Part shown: positions 1-9,355 of the stretch, in pieces
How the letters are laid out: each line of letters opens with the position of its first letter
Position numbering within the stretch: position 1 is the first letter of the stretch
Assembly: GCF_002209485.1 (NCBI RefSeq)
Contig: NZ_NJIX01000009.1
Coordinates: 186,001-250,000, forward strand
Source: Achromobacter sp. HZ34
Lineage (GTDB): Bacteria > Pseudomonadota > Gammaproteobacteria > Burkholderiales > Burkholderiaceae_B
DNA: 64,000 nucleotides
Direction: 5' to 3'
Program-made: the position numbers and the translations under genes
Notes under the pieces: generated by a model
Told to the model about the DNA's origin: nothing
Databases searched by the model: none
What the model saw: only the letters and a program-made list of their open reading frames with translations

Positions 1-15
1 GCGCTGATACCGAGG

Positions 16-49
16 GAGACTGTGGCCCCGCGGGGCTGCAGTCTCTTTT
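16..49 (+). terminator. Rho-independent terminator upstream of tssE
   Basis: GAGACTG (16-22) pairs with CAGTCTC (39-45), with an inner GCCCC/GGGGC stem (25-29 with 32-36), followed by TTTT. It lies before tssE in the same direction, so it belongs to a gene ending just outside the window. In many type VI loci that gene is hcp (tssD), whose excess over downstream genes is often set by such a terminator. That identity is inference. Confidence 0.75.
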
Positions 50-66
50 GATTTCACGGGAGCGGT

Positions 67-552
67 ATGAAGGGATTCGAGCCCAGTCTGTTCGACAAGC
101 TCTTCGGCGTCGAAGGTGAAACACCGCATGCCCTGCGCCGGTTGTCGGTGGAGGAGATGAAGGACACGGTGGCGCGCGACATGGAGGCCCTGCTGAACAC
201 CCGCATGGTGTTCACGGAGGAGACCCTGAAGCGTCTGCCGGAATGCCAGCGTTCGGTGCTGACGTACGGGCTGGCGGATTTTTCCGGCTTGAGCCTGGCC
301 AGCCACTACGACCGCGAGCTGATCTGCCGCTCGCTGGAGCAGGCCATTGCGCGGCACGAACCGCGCTTGTCGCAGGTGCGCGTCATGTTGCTGGTCGACA
401 GCCGCGCCACGTCGGTGCTGTATTTCGCCATCAACGCCATGCTGGAAGTGGGGCCGGCGCACGAGCCGGTGACGTTCGACGCCACGTTGCAGCCATCCAC
501 GCTGCAGTATTCGGTCAGCAAGGGCTGGGCCAAGACCGCGGTCGCCGCCTGA
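67..552 (+). CDS. tssE: Type VI secretion baseplate subunit TssE
   Basis: 161 residues, the usual length for TssE, the gp25-like wedge protein of the T6SS baseplate in the cytoplasm that helps start sheath polymerisation. The gp25-like core covers about residues 40-150 (LPECQRSVLTYGLADFSGLS; later a strand-rich stretch with VRVMLLVDSRATSVLYFAINA). The ATG at 67 follows a GGGAG ribosome binding site. tssF follows after 39 bp, and the order tssE-F-G-H-vgrG is the common arrangement, which supports the call. No truncation is visible. Confidence 0.93.
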   Translation: MKGFEPSLFDKLFGVEGETPHALRRLSVEEMKDTVARDMEALLNTRMVFTEETLKRLPECQRSVLTYGLADFSGLSLASHYDRELICRSLEQAIARHEPRLSQVRVMLLVDSRATSVLYFAINAMLEVGPAHEPVTFDATLQPSTLQYSVSKGWAKTAVAA

Positions 553-591
553 CGGGCGCCAGCGACCGCCACGGCCCGGGGGGAAGGGAGT

Positions 592-2427
592 ATGGAAGAC
601 CTGTTGCCGTATTACGAACGCGAGCTGAATTTCTTGCGCAGCTCGTCGCGCGATTTCGCCCAGCGCTATCCCAAGATCGCGTCGCGCCTGGGCCTGTCGG
701 CCGAGAACAGCGAAGACCCGCATGTCGAACGCATGATCGAGTCCTTCGCGCTGCTGGGCGCGCGCATCAACAAGAAGCTGGACGACGATTACCCCGAATT
801 CACCGAAGCCTTGTTCGAGGTGCTGTACCCGCATTACCTGCGGCCGTTTCCCTCGTGCTCGGTGGCGTATTTCGACGTCGGCCAGGTGGCGGCGCAACTC
901 AGCGCACCGGCGCGCATCGCCCGCGGCACTGAACTGAAGTCGCACCCGGTACGCGGCGTGGCCTGCCGTTTTCGCACGGTCTACGACGTCACCTTGCTGC
1001 CGGTGGCCATCGGCGATGTCAGCTACGTCAGCAGCGCCAATGCCCCGGTCGGCAATCTGCCCGCCGGTGTGACGGGGCGCCTGTCGATACGCCTGGAATG
1101 CCTGGGCGAGGCGATGAACTTCGCCACCTTGCCCGCGGGCAAGCTGCGCGTCTACCTGCATGGCGAACCTTCTTTCGTGGCCGCCTTGCGCGACTGCCTG
1201 TTCCTGCGCACGGCCGCCGCCTACGTGGAATCGCGGCCGGGCCGCTGGGACGCCGTCACGGGAATCCCCATCCGCGAAGTGGGCCTGGCCGACGACGAAG
1301 CCCTGATCGACTATCCCGCGCGCTCGCATCCGGCTTACCGGCTGCTGGCCGAACACTTCGTCTTCGCGGAAAAGTTCAACTTCTTCGATATCGATCTGCA
1401 GGCCTTGCGCGGGGCCGTGGGTAGCGCACGCGCCTTCACCCTGCATCTGCCGGTGCGCGGCGTGCGTGCCGACTCCAATACCGCGCGCCTGCTGGAAAGC
1501 GTGGGCACGGACAATCTGCGGCTGGGCTGCACGCCGGTGGTCAACCTGTTCAACCAGCGTGCCGATCCGATCCGCGTCACGCACATGGCGGCGTCCTATC
1601 CGGTGGTTGCCGATGCGCGGCGCGCTTACGGCTACGACATCTACGCCATCGAGCGCGTGCGCCAGGTGCGCCAGAGCGCACAGGGCGAGTCGGTGGTCGA
1701 ATTCCGCCCCTTCTATTCCCTGCAGCATGGCGATACGCCCGAAGGTGCCGGCCACTACTGGACGGCGCGCCGTGACGAGCTGGTGGCGCAACGCAGTCCT
1801 GGCTACGAAACCGAGATTTCCCTGGTCGACATCGATTTCGATCCGTCGGTGCCGCAAGTCGAGACCTTGAGCATCGACCTGACCTGCACCAACCGCGACC
1901 TGCCGGCGCAATTGGCGGCCGGCCAGCCGGGCGGCGACCTGTTCCTGGAAGGCGGCACGGTGGCGCGCGCCATCCGCATGTTGCGCCGGCCTACCCACAG
2001 CCATCGCTTTGCCCAGGGGCACGCGGCGCATTGGCGGCTGATTTCGCATCTGGCCTTGAATCACCTTTCCCTGGTGCAGAGCGGCCTGCCGGCCTTGAAG
2101 GAAACGCTGCGGCTGTACGATCTGGCGCATTCCGCGGTGTCGGCGCGCCAGATCGAAGGCCTGGTGGGCCTGGACTATCGTCCGGCCACCCACTGGATGG
2201 CAGGCGAACCCTTCGCCACGTTCGTGCGCGGCATCGAGATCCGCCTGACGCTGAACGAAGACAACTTCGTCGGCACCAGCCTGCACGCTTTCGTGGCGGT
2301 GATGAACCGCTTCTTCGGCCTGTATGTGCACGCCAACAGCTTCGTGCAGTTGGTGGTGCTGTCGCGCCGTAACTCCGATGAACTCCTACGGTGCCCTCCA
2401 TGCAACGGCGACGCGATACTGGCGTAA
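592..2427 (+). CDS. tssF: Type VI secretion baseplate subunit TssF
   Basis: 611 residues, full length for TssF (VasA/ImpG), the baseplate wedge protein that forms the TssF2G heterotrimer and contacts TssK and VgrG. The N-terminus (MEDLLPYYERELNFLR) is the family signature, followed by the typical FAQRYPKIASRLGLS segment and a stretch ending in YPHYLRPFPS near residue 88. A GGGAG ribosome binding site precedes the ATG. The 3' end overlaps tssG by 37 bp, which suggests translational coupling of the two partner proteins. Confidence 0.95.
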   Translation: MEDLLPYYERELNFLRSSSRDFAQRYPKIASRLGLSAENSEDPHVERMIESFALLGARINKKLDDDYPEFTEALFEVLYPHYLRPFPSCSVAYFDVGQVAAQLSAPARIARGTELKSHPVRGVACRFRTVYDVTLLPVAIGDVSYVSSANAPVGNLPAGVTGRLSIRLECLGEAMNFATLPAGKLRVYLHGEPSFVAALRDCLFLRTAAAYVESRPGRWDAVTGIPIREVGLADDEALIDYPARSHPAYRLLAEHFVFAEKFNFFDIDLQALRGAVGSARAFTLHLPVRGVRADSNTARLLESVGTDNLRLGCTPVVNLFNQRADPIRVTHMAASYPVVADARRAYGYDIYAIERVRQVRQSAQGESVVEFRPFYSLQHGDTPEGAGHYWTARRDELVAQRSPGYETEISLVDIDFDPSVPQVETLSIDLTCTNRDLPAQLAAGQPGGDLFLEGGTVARAIRMLRRPTHSHRFAQGHAAHWRLISHLALNHLSLVQSGLPALKETLRLYDLAHSAVSARQIEGLVGLDYRPATHWMAGEPFATFVRGIEIRLTLNEDNFVGTSLHAFVAVMNRFFGLYVHANSFVQLVVLSRRNSDELLRCPPCNGDAILA

Positions 2428-3548
2428 TCGAATCGCTGCTGGCCGAGCCGCAGCGCTACAAGTTCTTCCAGGCGGTGCGCCTGCTGGAGCGCTTTTTCCT
2501 GCGCCGCCAGGAAAGCCAGGGCCTGGGCCAGGGGTCGGGCCGTTCGCGCGACGCCGTCGTGGCGAATATGCAGTTCCTCAATTCGCCGTCACTGGGCTTT
2601 CCGGCCAGCGAGATCGCCGACGCCCAGGCCTACGACCGGGAAGGCAATGCGCTGGCGGATGCCCAGGCCATCAAGACTGCCGTGGCCAGTGGCGATGTGG
2701 CGCGGGTGGCGCTGACGCCGGCCTTCTTCGGCCTGCTGGGCGGCCAGGGCGCCCTGCCGCTGCACTATTCGGAAACCCTGGCGTTGCGTGAAAGCCTGAG
2801 CCGCGACCGCGGCGCCCGTGCCTTCTTCGACATCTTCGCCAACCGCGCCACTGCCCTGTTCTACGGTGCCTGGAAGAAATACCGCCTGCCGCTGCGCCAT
2901 GAGTCCGAGCGCGACCATCACTACCTGCCCCTGCTGCTGGCCTTGGGCGGCCTGGGCCATCCTGCCCTGCGCGACCGCCTGCGCACGGGCGGCGGCGCGG
3001 TCTACGACGAGTCCATGGCGCACTACGCCACGGCGATGCGCCAACGCCCGGTGTCCGGCACCTACCTGCAGCAGGTACTTTGCGATTATTTCCGCCAGCC
3101 GCTGCGGGTCGAGCAGTTCGTCGGCAAGTGGTACACGGTGCCGCCCGAACGGCGTACTTCGCTGGGCAGCCCGGGCGCCGTCCTGGGCGTGTCGGCGTTT
3201 GCCGGCGACCGCATCTGGCAGCGCGACCTGCGCATGCGCATCTGGATAGGACCCTTGTCGGGCGCGGTGTTTACCGACTTCCTGCCAGGTGGCGAGCGGG
3301 CCCGCGCGCTGGAAAAGATGCTGACCATGCTGGCCGGCGTCAGTTTCGAATACGAAGTGCGCCTGATCCTGGCCAAGGAAGCCGTGACCGGCAGTTCGCT
3401 CGGCGGCGCCACGGACGCGGACGGTACGCAGGACGAGGCTGCCCAGGAAGGCGGCGGCGCACGGCTGGGCTGGAACACCTTCTTGTGCAGCGAAGCGGCC
3501 ACCGAAGACCGCGACGATGCCACCTACGAATTGCACACCATTCACTAA
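2391..3548 (+). CDS. tssG: Type VI secretion baseplate subunit TssG
   Basis: 385 residues beginning with GTG at 2391; an in-frame ATG at 2400 is the alternative start. TssG (VasB/ImpH) is the second wedge component, in complex with two TssF. Family features are the early FFQAVRLLERFF motif, a middle LPLHYSETL segment, and LGGLGHPALRDRL. The C-terminal ~45 residues are Gly/Ala/Asp-rich and less typical. The start lies inside tssF, and tssH follows 14 bp after the stop, so these genes form one transcription unit. Confidence 0.93.
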   Translation: MPSMQRRRDTGVIESLLAEPQRYKFFQAVRLLERFFLRRQESQGLGQGSGRSRDAVVANMQFLNSPSLGFPASEIADAQAYDREGNALADAQAIKTAVASGDVARVALTPAFFGLLGGQGALPLHYSETLALRESLSRDRGARAFFDIFANRATALFYGAWKKYRLPLRHESERDHHYLPLLLALGGLGHPALRDRLRTGGGAVYDESMAHYATAMRQRPVSGTYLQQVLCDYFRQPLRVEQFVGKWYTVPPERRTSLGSPGAVLGVSAFAGDRIWQRDLRMRIWIGPLSGAVFTDFLPGGERARALEKMLTMLAGVSFEYEVRLILAKEAVTGSSLGGATDADGTQDEAAQEGGGARLGWNTFLCSEAATEDRDDATYELHTIH

Positions 3549-3562
3549 AGCCGAAACCACAT

Positions 3563-6295
3563 ATGGCCATACCGCTGAAGACGCTGATCGCCAAACTGAA
3601 CAACACCTGCCGCCAGGCGGCGGAACGTGCCGCCAACCTGTGCATGTCGCGCGGCCATTACGAGGTGGACCTGGAGCACCTGTTCCTGGCGCTGCTGGAG
3701 CAGGGCAATTGCGACGTGGGCGTGGTCCTGCGCCACAGCGATATCGATCCGATGGCGCTGGAAGCGGACCTGAATGCGGAGCTGCGCGGTTTCAAGGATG
3801 GCAACAGCCGTACGCCGGTGTTTTCGCCGCACCTGAGCAGCCTGTTCGAGCACGCCTGGCTGATCGCGTCCCTGGATACCCAGACCACCCGCATCCGCTC
3901 CGGCCATCTGCTGCTGGCGCTGTTGACCGAGCCTGACCTGGCTCAGCTGGCGCGGCGCGGTTCGACCCGTTTCGAGCAGGTCAAGCTGGATGCCCTGAAG
4001 CACGATTTCGACGGCATCACCGCCGGTTCCAGCGAGGGAGCCCAGTCGGTCGGTTTCGGCGATGACGCGGCAACGGCAACGGAGGGTGCGGCCAAGGGCG
4101 CGGCAGCGCTGTCGCAATCGCCCGCGTTGGACCAGTACACGACCAATCTGACCGAGCGGGCGCGCGAAGGTCATGTCGATCCGGTGATCGGCCGCGACGG
4201 CGAGATCCGCCAGATGATAGACATCCTGACGCGGCGGCGGCAGAACAATCCCATCCTGACCGGCGAGGCCGGGGTGGGCAAGACCGCCGTGGTCGAAGGC
4301 CTGGCCCTGCGTATCGTCGCGGGCGACGTGCCGCCGTCCCTGGCGAACGTGACGCTGCGCGTGCTGGACATGGGCCTGTTGCAGGCCGGCGCCAGCGTCA
4401 AGGGCGAATTCGAGAACCGCTTGAAGAACGTCATCGACGAGGTCAAGCGCAGCCCGTCGCCCATCATCCTGTTCATCGACGAAGCGCACACCATGATAGG
4501 CGCGGGCGGGCAGGCCGGCCAGAACGACGCCGCCAATCTGCTCAAGCCCGCCCTGGCGCGCGGCGAGCTGCGCACCATCGCCGCCACGACGTGGAGCGAG
4601 TACAAGAAGTATTTCGAGAAGGATGCCGCCCTGGCCCGCCGCTTCCAGGTGGTCAAGGTGGAAGAGCCGGACGAGGCGCTGGCGGCCAGCATGCTGCGCG
4701 GCATCGCCGCGCTGATGGAAAAGCACTTTTCCGTGCGGGTGCTGGACGAGGCGATTACCGCGGCGGTGCGGCTGTCGCATCGCTATATCAGCGGACGCCA
4801 GCTGCCGGACAAGGCGGTCAGCGTGCTGGACACGGCCTGCGCGCGCGTGGCCTTGGGCCATAGCACCACGCCGGCGCTGATCGACGATACGCGCCAGCGC
4901 CTGATACGCCTGGAGACGGAACAGGGGGCGCTGAAGCGCGACGCCGCCGCGGCGGGTGGGCATGAGGCTCGCCTGGATGAACTGGATGCGGAAATCGGCG
5001 CGGCCCGTACGGTGCTGGAACAGGCCGAGCAAAGGTTGGAGCAGGAACGCGAACTGACGCGGGAAATCCAGCTGCTGCGCCAGGGGCTGGAACAGGAGAG
5101 CGGCGCTGTGGCCGCCGATACGCCGGCGCAGCCCGGGGCCATTCCCACCAGCAAGCGCGGCGCGGACAACGCCGCCCATTCGGGCAAGGGGGCCCTGAGC
5201 CCGCGCCAGCAGGAGCTGGTGGCGTTGACCGCGAAGTTGCGCGACCTGCAGGGCGAATCCCCCCTGGTGCCCGTGTGTGTCGACGCCCAGGTCGTGGCCG
5301 AGATCGTCGCCGCGTGGACCGGCATCCCCCTGGGCCGCATGGTCAGCGACGAAGTGCGCACCGTGCTGGACCTGAAGGACACGCTGGCCGAGCGCGTGAT
5401 CGGCCAGGACCATGCCCTGGATGCCATCGCCCAGCGCGTGCGTACATCGCGCGCGGGCCTGGAAGATCCGGACAAGCCCAAGGGTGTCTTCCTGTTCGTC
5501 GGCCCGTCCGGCGTGGGCAAGACGGAGACCGCGCTGGCGGTGGCCGACATTCTCTACGGCGGCGAACGCAAGCTCATCACCATCAATATGAGCGAGTACC
5601 AGGAAGCGCACAGCGTGTCGGGCCTGAAGGGCTCGCCGCCGGGCTACGTGGGCTATGGCGAAGGTGGTGTGTTGACCGAAGCCGTGCGGCGCCAGCCCTA
5701 CAGCGTGGTGCTGCTGGATGAGATCGAAAAAGCCCATCCCGACGTACTGGAGCTGTTCTTCCAGGTGTTCGACAAAGGCTTCATGGACGATGCCGAAGGG
5801 CGTGAGATCGACTTCCGCAACACCCTGATCATCCTGACGTCCAACGTGGGTTCCTCCACGATCATGCAGGCTTGCCTGAACAAGGACGGGGAAGAAGAAA
5901 AGCCCGATCCCGACGCGCTGCACGAGGCCTTGCTGCCCGCGTTGTACAAGGCCTTCAAGCCGGCCTTCCTGGGACGCATGAAGACGGTGCCCTATTATCC
6001 GGTGGACGACGACGCGCTGGCGCGCATCATCGAACTGAAGCTGCAACGCATCGCCACCCGGGTGCTGGGCAACCATCGCGCCGTGTTCGAGTGGGACGAT
6101 GCGCTGGTGGAGGCGGTACTGGCACGCTGCACCGAAGTCGATACGGGCGCGCGTAACGTCGACCATATTCTCAATGGCACCCTGTTGCCGGAAATCGCCG
6201 AACAGGTGCTGGCGCGCATGGCCGAAGGTGAGGCCATCAGCCGCATCCGCGCCAGCGCCGGCGAGAACGGCGACTTCAGTTTCCAGGTGCAGTGA
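3563..6295 (+). CDS. tssH: Type VI secretion AAA+ ATPase TssH/ClpV
   Basis: 910 residues. ClpV is the Hsp100-type unfoldase that disassembles the contracted TssB-TssC sheath so its subunits can be reused. The N-terminal ClpN-like domain starts MAIPLKTLIAKLNN. The first AAA module has Walker A GEAGVGKT near residue 234 and Walker B LFIDEAHT. A coiled-coil middle region rich in Glu/Gln/Arg lies near residues 440-515. The second AAA module has GPSGVGKT near 646 and VVLLDEIEKAHPDV. The frame is open far upstream, but the ATG at 3563 gives the conserved N-terminus and sits 14 bp after tssG. A low-complexity linker (about 515-545) is the only variable part. Confidence 0.96.
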   Translation: MAIPLKTLIAKLNNTCRQAAERAANLCMSRGHYEVDLEHLFLALLEQGNCDVGVVLRHSDIDPMALEADLNAELRGFKDGNSRTPVFSPHLSSLFEHAWLIASLDTQTTRIRSGHLLLALLTEPDLAQLARRGSTRFEQVKLDALKHDFDGITAGSSEGAQSVGFGDDAATATEGAAKGAAALSQSPALDQYTTNLTERAREGHVDPVIGRDGEIRQMIDILTRRRQNNPILTGEAGVGKTAVVEGLALRIVAGDVPPSLANVTLRVLDMGLLQAGASVKGEFENRLKNVIDEVKRSPSPIILFIDEAHTMIGAGGQAGQNDAANLLKPALARGELRTIAATTWSEYKKYFEKDAALARRFQVVKVEEPDEALAASMLRGIAALMEKHFSVRVLDEAITAAVRLSHRYISGRQLPDKAVSVLDTACARVALGHSTTPALIDDTRQRLIRLETEQGALKRDAAAAGGHEARLDELDAEIGAARTVLEQAEQRLEQERELTREIQLLRQGLEQESGAVAADTPAQPGAIPTSKRGADNAAHSGKGALSPRQQELVALTAKLRDLQGESPLVPVCVDAQVVAEIVAAWTGIPLGRMVSDEVRTVLDLKDTLAERVIGQDHALDAIAQRVRTSRAGLEDPDKPKGVFLFVGPSGVGKTETALAVADILYGGERKLITINMSEYQEAHSVSGLKGSPPGYVGYGEGGVLTEAVRRQPYSVVLLDEIEKAHPDVLELFFQVFDKGFMDDAEGREIDFRNTLIILTSNVGSSTIMQACLNKDGEEEKPDPDALHEALLPALYKAFKPAFLGRMKTVPYYPVDDDALARIIELKLQRIATRVLGNHRAVFEWDDALVEAVLARCTEVDTGARNVDHILNGTLLPEIAEQVLARMAEGEAISRIRASAGENGDFSFQVQ

Positions 6296-6332
6296 GGGGC
6301 GCAGCCAGCGTGCGTCCAGGAGATCGATCATC

Positions 6333-9300
6333 ATGCCCAGCGTAACCGCAGACCTTTCGCGCTTGTTGACCGCGGCCTTCGAGCAAGGCAACCGTCTGCT
6401 CGACCTGTCCACGCCGCTGGGCGCCAACCGGCTGCTGGCGCAGGCCATGCACGGTAGCGACCATATCAGCGACGGCGGTTATCGGCTGGAGATCACGGCG
6501 CTGTCCGACGATGCCCATATTCCCCTGAAGGATCTGCTGGGCCAGCCGGCGCAGCTGTCCTTGCAAAGCGCCTTGGGACGAGATGCCCCGCGCGTCTGGC
6601 ATGGACACGTCACGCAAGCCTGGTTCGATGGCGCCAACGGCGGGCTGGCCCGCTACCGCCTGCGCCTGGAGCCATGGTTGGCGTTCCTGCGTGAGCGCCG
6701 GGACAGCTATGTCTTCCAGGACATGAACGTCTGCGATATCGTCGAGAGCATCTTCAACGATTATCGCAACCAGGGCACGCTGACGCCCGCCTGGCGCTGG
6801 ACGTTGAAAGACCGGTCGGTGTACGCCAAGCGCAGCCTGACCATCCAGTACCGCGAATCGGATTTCGACTTCGTCGAACGCCTGCTGGCGGAAGAGGGGC
6901 TCTATTACTGGATCGAGCATCAGGCCGGCCAGGGTGACAGCGCAGGCAGCCACACGGTGGTGATCGCCGACTACAACGATGCGTTCAAGGCCGGCCCGCA
7001 GGAAAGCGTGCGCTTCCACCGTGCGGACGTGACCGAGACCGAAGACACTATGCAACGCTGGGGGCGCACGCGCCGCTGGCTGACCAATGGCGTGCGCCTC
7101 GCCAGCTGGGATTACCGGGGGGCCAGCAGCCGGGTGGTGTCGGTGCAGGCGGCCGGCGACGACTTGCACAACAAGATGGCTTTGCTGGATGCGGACTATC
7201 CCGGCCAGTATGCCTTCGAGGACGACGCCCAGGGCGACCGGCTGGCACACAACACGCTGGCCGCGCTACGCGTGCCGGCATCCACCTACGAAGGCGCCGG
7301 TACCGTGCGGACGCTGGCGGCCGGACAGCGCTTCACGTTGACGGACCATTACGCCAGCGCCGATGGGGCCGAAGGCAACGGCTTCCTCGTGCTGCGGGTG
7401 GAGCATACCGCGCGCAACAATCTTCAAGCCAGCCTGGGCCAGGCGTTCGAGGACCTGGGCGGCGGGATGGCGGGGGCCGCGTCGGCTGCCCTGGGCATGG
7501 GCGCCGGAGCGGGCGCGTCGCCTTCGGCGGTCGCCGCGCGTGTGGCCCCCACTGCAGTTGCGAAAGGCGCGGCCAATGGCGTCGCCAAGGCGGGTGCCGA
7601 TAGCGCAACGGATTTCTACCAGAACCGCGTCACCGCCATCCCCGCGACCGTGGAGTACCGCAACGCCACGCTCGACGGCCATGGCGAGCGCATCCATCCG
7701 CGCCCGACCATTCTGGGCACGCAGACCGCCTTGGTCGTCGGCGCCGACGACCCGGTCCATACCGATCGCGACCATCGCATCCGCGTGCAATTCCATTGGC
7801 AACGTGGGGCCACGTCCAGCAGCCGTCTGCCGCATCCGGCCGGAACCGACAACGCGCCCGCCAAGAGCGACCTGGGTGCCTGGGTGCGCGTGGCCGAACC
7901 GGTGGCGGGCGGCGATTGGGGCGGTCATTTCGTGCCGCGCGTCGGCCAGGAAGTGCTGGTGCAATTCCTGCATGGCGACGTCGACCGCCCGGTGGTGGTA
8001 GGGGCCGTGTACAACGGCGCGGGCGGGGAAAACGCCGCCTACAACCAGGTGCAGTCCGGCGCCGCGCGCAGCACCGGCAACGCGCCTGCCTGGTTCGCCG
8101 GCACGGATGGCGCGCATGCTCACAACGTGGTGCTGTCCGGGTTCAAGTCGCAGGAGCTGGCCAGCAGCGCCGGCGGCTCGGGCGGTTACAACCAGCTGGT
8201 GATGGACGATACGCCGGGCCAGTCGCGCCTGACCGCATCGACCACGCAGCAGGACAGCCGCTTGAACCTGGGCCGCCTCAAGCAGCAGAACGACAACGAG
8301 CGCCTGGACGATCTGGGCCATGGCGCCGAATTGGCGAGCAAGGCATCGCTGGCGGTGCGCGGCGGCCAGGGCCTGCTGGTCAGCGCCGATGCGCGCCCCA
8401 ATGCCAGTGGCGCGGCGCTGGACAGCAGCGAAGCGGCGACCAGTCTGGACATGGCCGCTGAATCGGCCCGGAGCCTGGCCACGTCGGCCGTGGCGCAGCA
8501 GGCCAAGCTGGACCAGGAAGGCGAGCCCGCCGAGCTGCCGGCGCTGAAAGGCCTGACGCACGTCGGAGAAGTGCTGCGCCAGACACAGACGCGCCCGCGC
8601 GTCAGCAGTGGCAGCAGCGGCGCGTCCGCCGGCAGCAACGCTTCAGCCAGCGCGGCATCGCCAGCCGGCGGTGCGTCGGCAAGCAGCGCATCGTCCGCTG
8701 GGGGATCGTCCGGCGGCGCGACGGCAGGCAGCGCTGGCGGCGACGCCGCGGACGCCGGCGCGGCAGGTGGCGATACCGCCACCGCCTACGGCGAAGCGCA
8801 TTTCCAATTCAGCGCCCCGGCCGGCATCGGCCAGTACACGCCGGCCAGTGCCTTCCTGGTGGCCGGCTCCACGCTGGTCCATGTCGCCCCCGACGTCAAC
8901 TGGAGCGCCATCGGCGACGTGGTGACCGACGTGGCCGGCGGCATCGTGCTGTATACGGACGGCAAGGGCGACGATGGCGGCAGCCGTCCGGCGAACCAGA
9001 AAGGCCTGCTGCTGCACGCAGCCGCCGGCAAGTTCAGCCTGCACGCCCAGCAGGACGCCGCCACCCTCAATGCCCGCGACACCGTGACGCTCAGCTCCAC
9101 GCACGCCACCGTGCAGATCGACGCCAGCACCCACATCCTGGCGACCGCCGGCGGCGCCTATATGCGCCTGGAAAACGGCCAGGTGCAACTGCACGCGCCC
9201 GGCAAGGTCACCTTCCACGCGGGCTCCCATTCCTGGCAGGGACCGCAGTCGGCGCAGGCCAGCGCCGGTTTCGGTGGCGGCCCCTTGTGCGATGCGCGCG

Positions 9301-9344
9301 TGCGCGGTGCGGCCCAGCAGGGCGGCGCCGTCGTGCCGATCTAG
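6333..9344 (+). CDS. vgrG: Type VI secretion tip protein VgrG
   Basis: 1003 residues. VgrG trimers form the T6SS spike tip. The N-terminal gp27-like part contains SDGGYRLEITALSDD and YRESDFDFVERLLAEEGLYYWIEH. The gp5-like OB region has HRIRVQFHWQRG and the hallmark WVRVAEPVAGGDWG...PRVGQEVLVQFLHGDVDRPVVVGAVYN. A DUF2345-type beta extension covers about 870-975. Two insertions stand out: an Ala/Gly-rich stretch near 376-430 and a Ser/Ala/Gly-only stretch near 756-813. The reading frame is open upstream into tssH, but the ATG at 6333 gives the expected N-terminus. The following adaptor and effector genes are probably its cargo. Confidence 0.95.
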   Translation: MPSVTADLSRLLTAAFEQGNRLLDLSTPLGANRLLAQAMHGSDHISDGGYRLEITALSDDAHIPLKDLLGQPAQLSLQSALGRDAPRVWHGHVTQAWFDGANGGLARYRLRLEPWLAFLRERRDSYVFQDMNVCDIVESIFNDYRNQGTLTPAWRWTLKDRSVYAKRSLTIQYRESDFDFVERLLAEEGLYYWIEHQAGQGDSAGSHTVVIADYNDAFKAGPQESVRFHRADVTETEDTMQRWGRTRRWLTNGVRLASWDYRGASSRVVSVQAAGDDLHNKMALLDADYPGQYAFEDDAQGDRLAHNTLAALRVPASTYEGAGTVRTLAAGQRFTLTDHYASADGAEGNGFLVLRVEHTARNNLQASLGQAFEDLGGGMAGAASAALGMGAGAGASPSAVAARVAPTAVAKGAANGVAKAGADSATDFYQNRVTAIPATVEYRNATLDGHGERIHPRPTILGTQTALVVGADDPVHTDRDHRIRVQFHWQRGATSSSRLPHPAGTDNAPAKSDLGAWVRVAEPVAGGDWGGHFVPRVGQEVLVQFLHGDVDRPVVVGAVYNGAGGENAAYNQVQSGAARSTGNAPAWFAGTDGAHAHNVVLSGFKSQELASSAGGSGGYNQLVMDDTPGQSRLTASTTQQDSRLNLGRLKQQNDNERLDDLGHGAELASKASLAVRGGQGLLVSADARPNASGAALDSSEAATSLDMAAESARSLATSAVAQQAKLDQEGEPAELPALKGLTHVGEVLRQTQTRPRVSSGSSGASAGSNASASAASPAGGASASSASSAGGSSGGATAGSAGGDAADAGAAGGDTATAYGEAHFQFSAPAGIGQYTPASAFLVAGSTLVHVAPDVNWSAIGDVVTDVAGGIVLYTDGKGDDGGSRPANQKGLLLHAAAGKFSLHAQQDAATLNARDTVTLSSTHATVQIDASTHILATAGGAYMRLENGQVQLHAPGKVTFHAGSHSWQGPQSAQASAGFGGGPLCDARVRGAAQQGGAVVPI

Positions 9345-9355
9345 GCGGACGGGCG

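Noticed and set aside
3545-6448. 967-codon open frame on the minus strand across tssH
   Set aside because: It mirrors the ClpV gene; composition is His/Gln/Arg-rich without any recognisable domain, as expected of a GC-rich antisense frame.
7266-8561. 431-codon minus-strand frame across vgrG
   Set aside because: Antisense shadow of a clear VgrG sequence, with no protein motifs.
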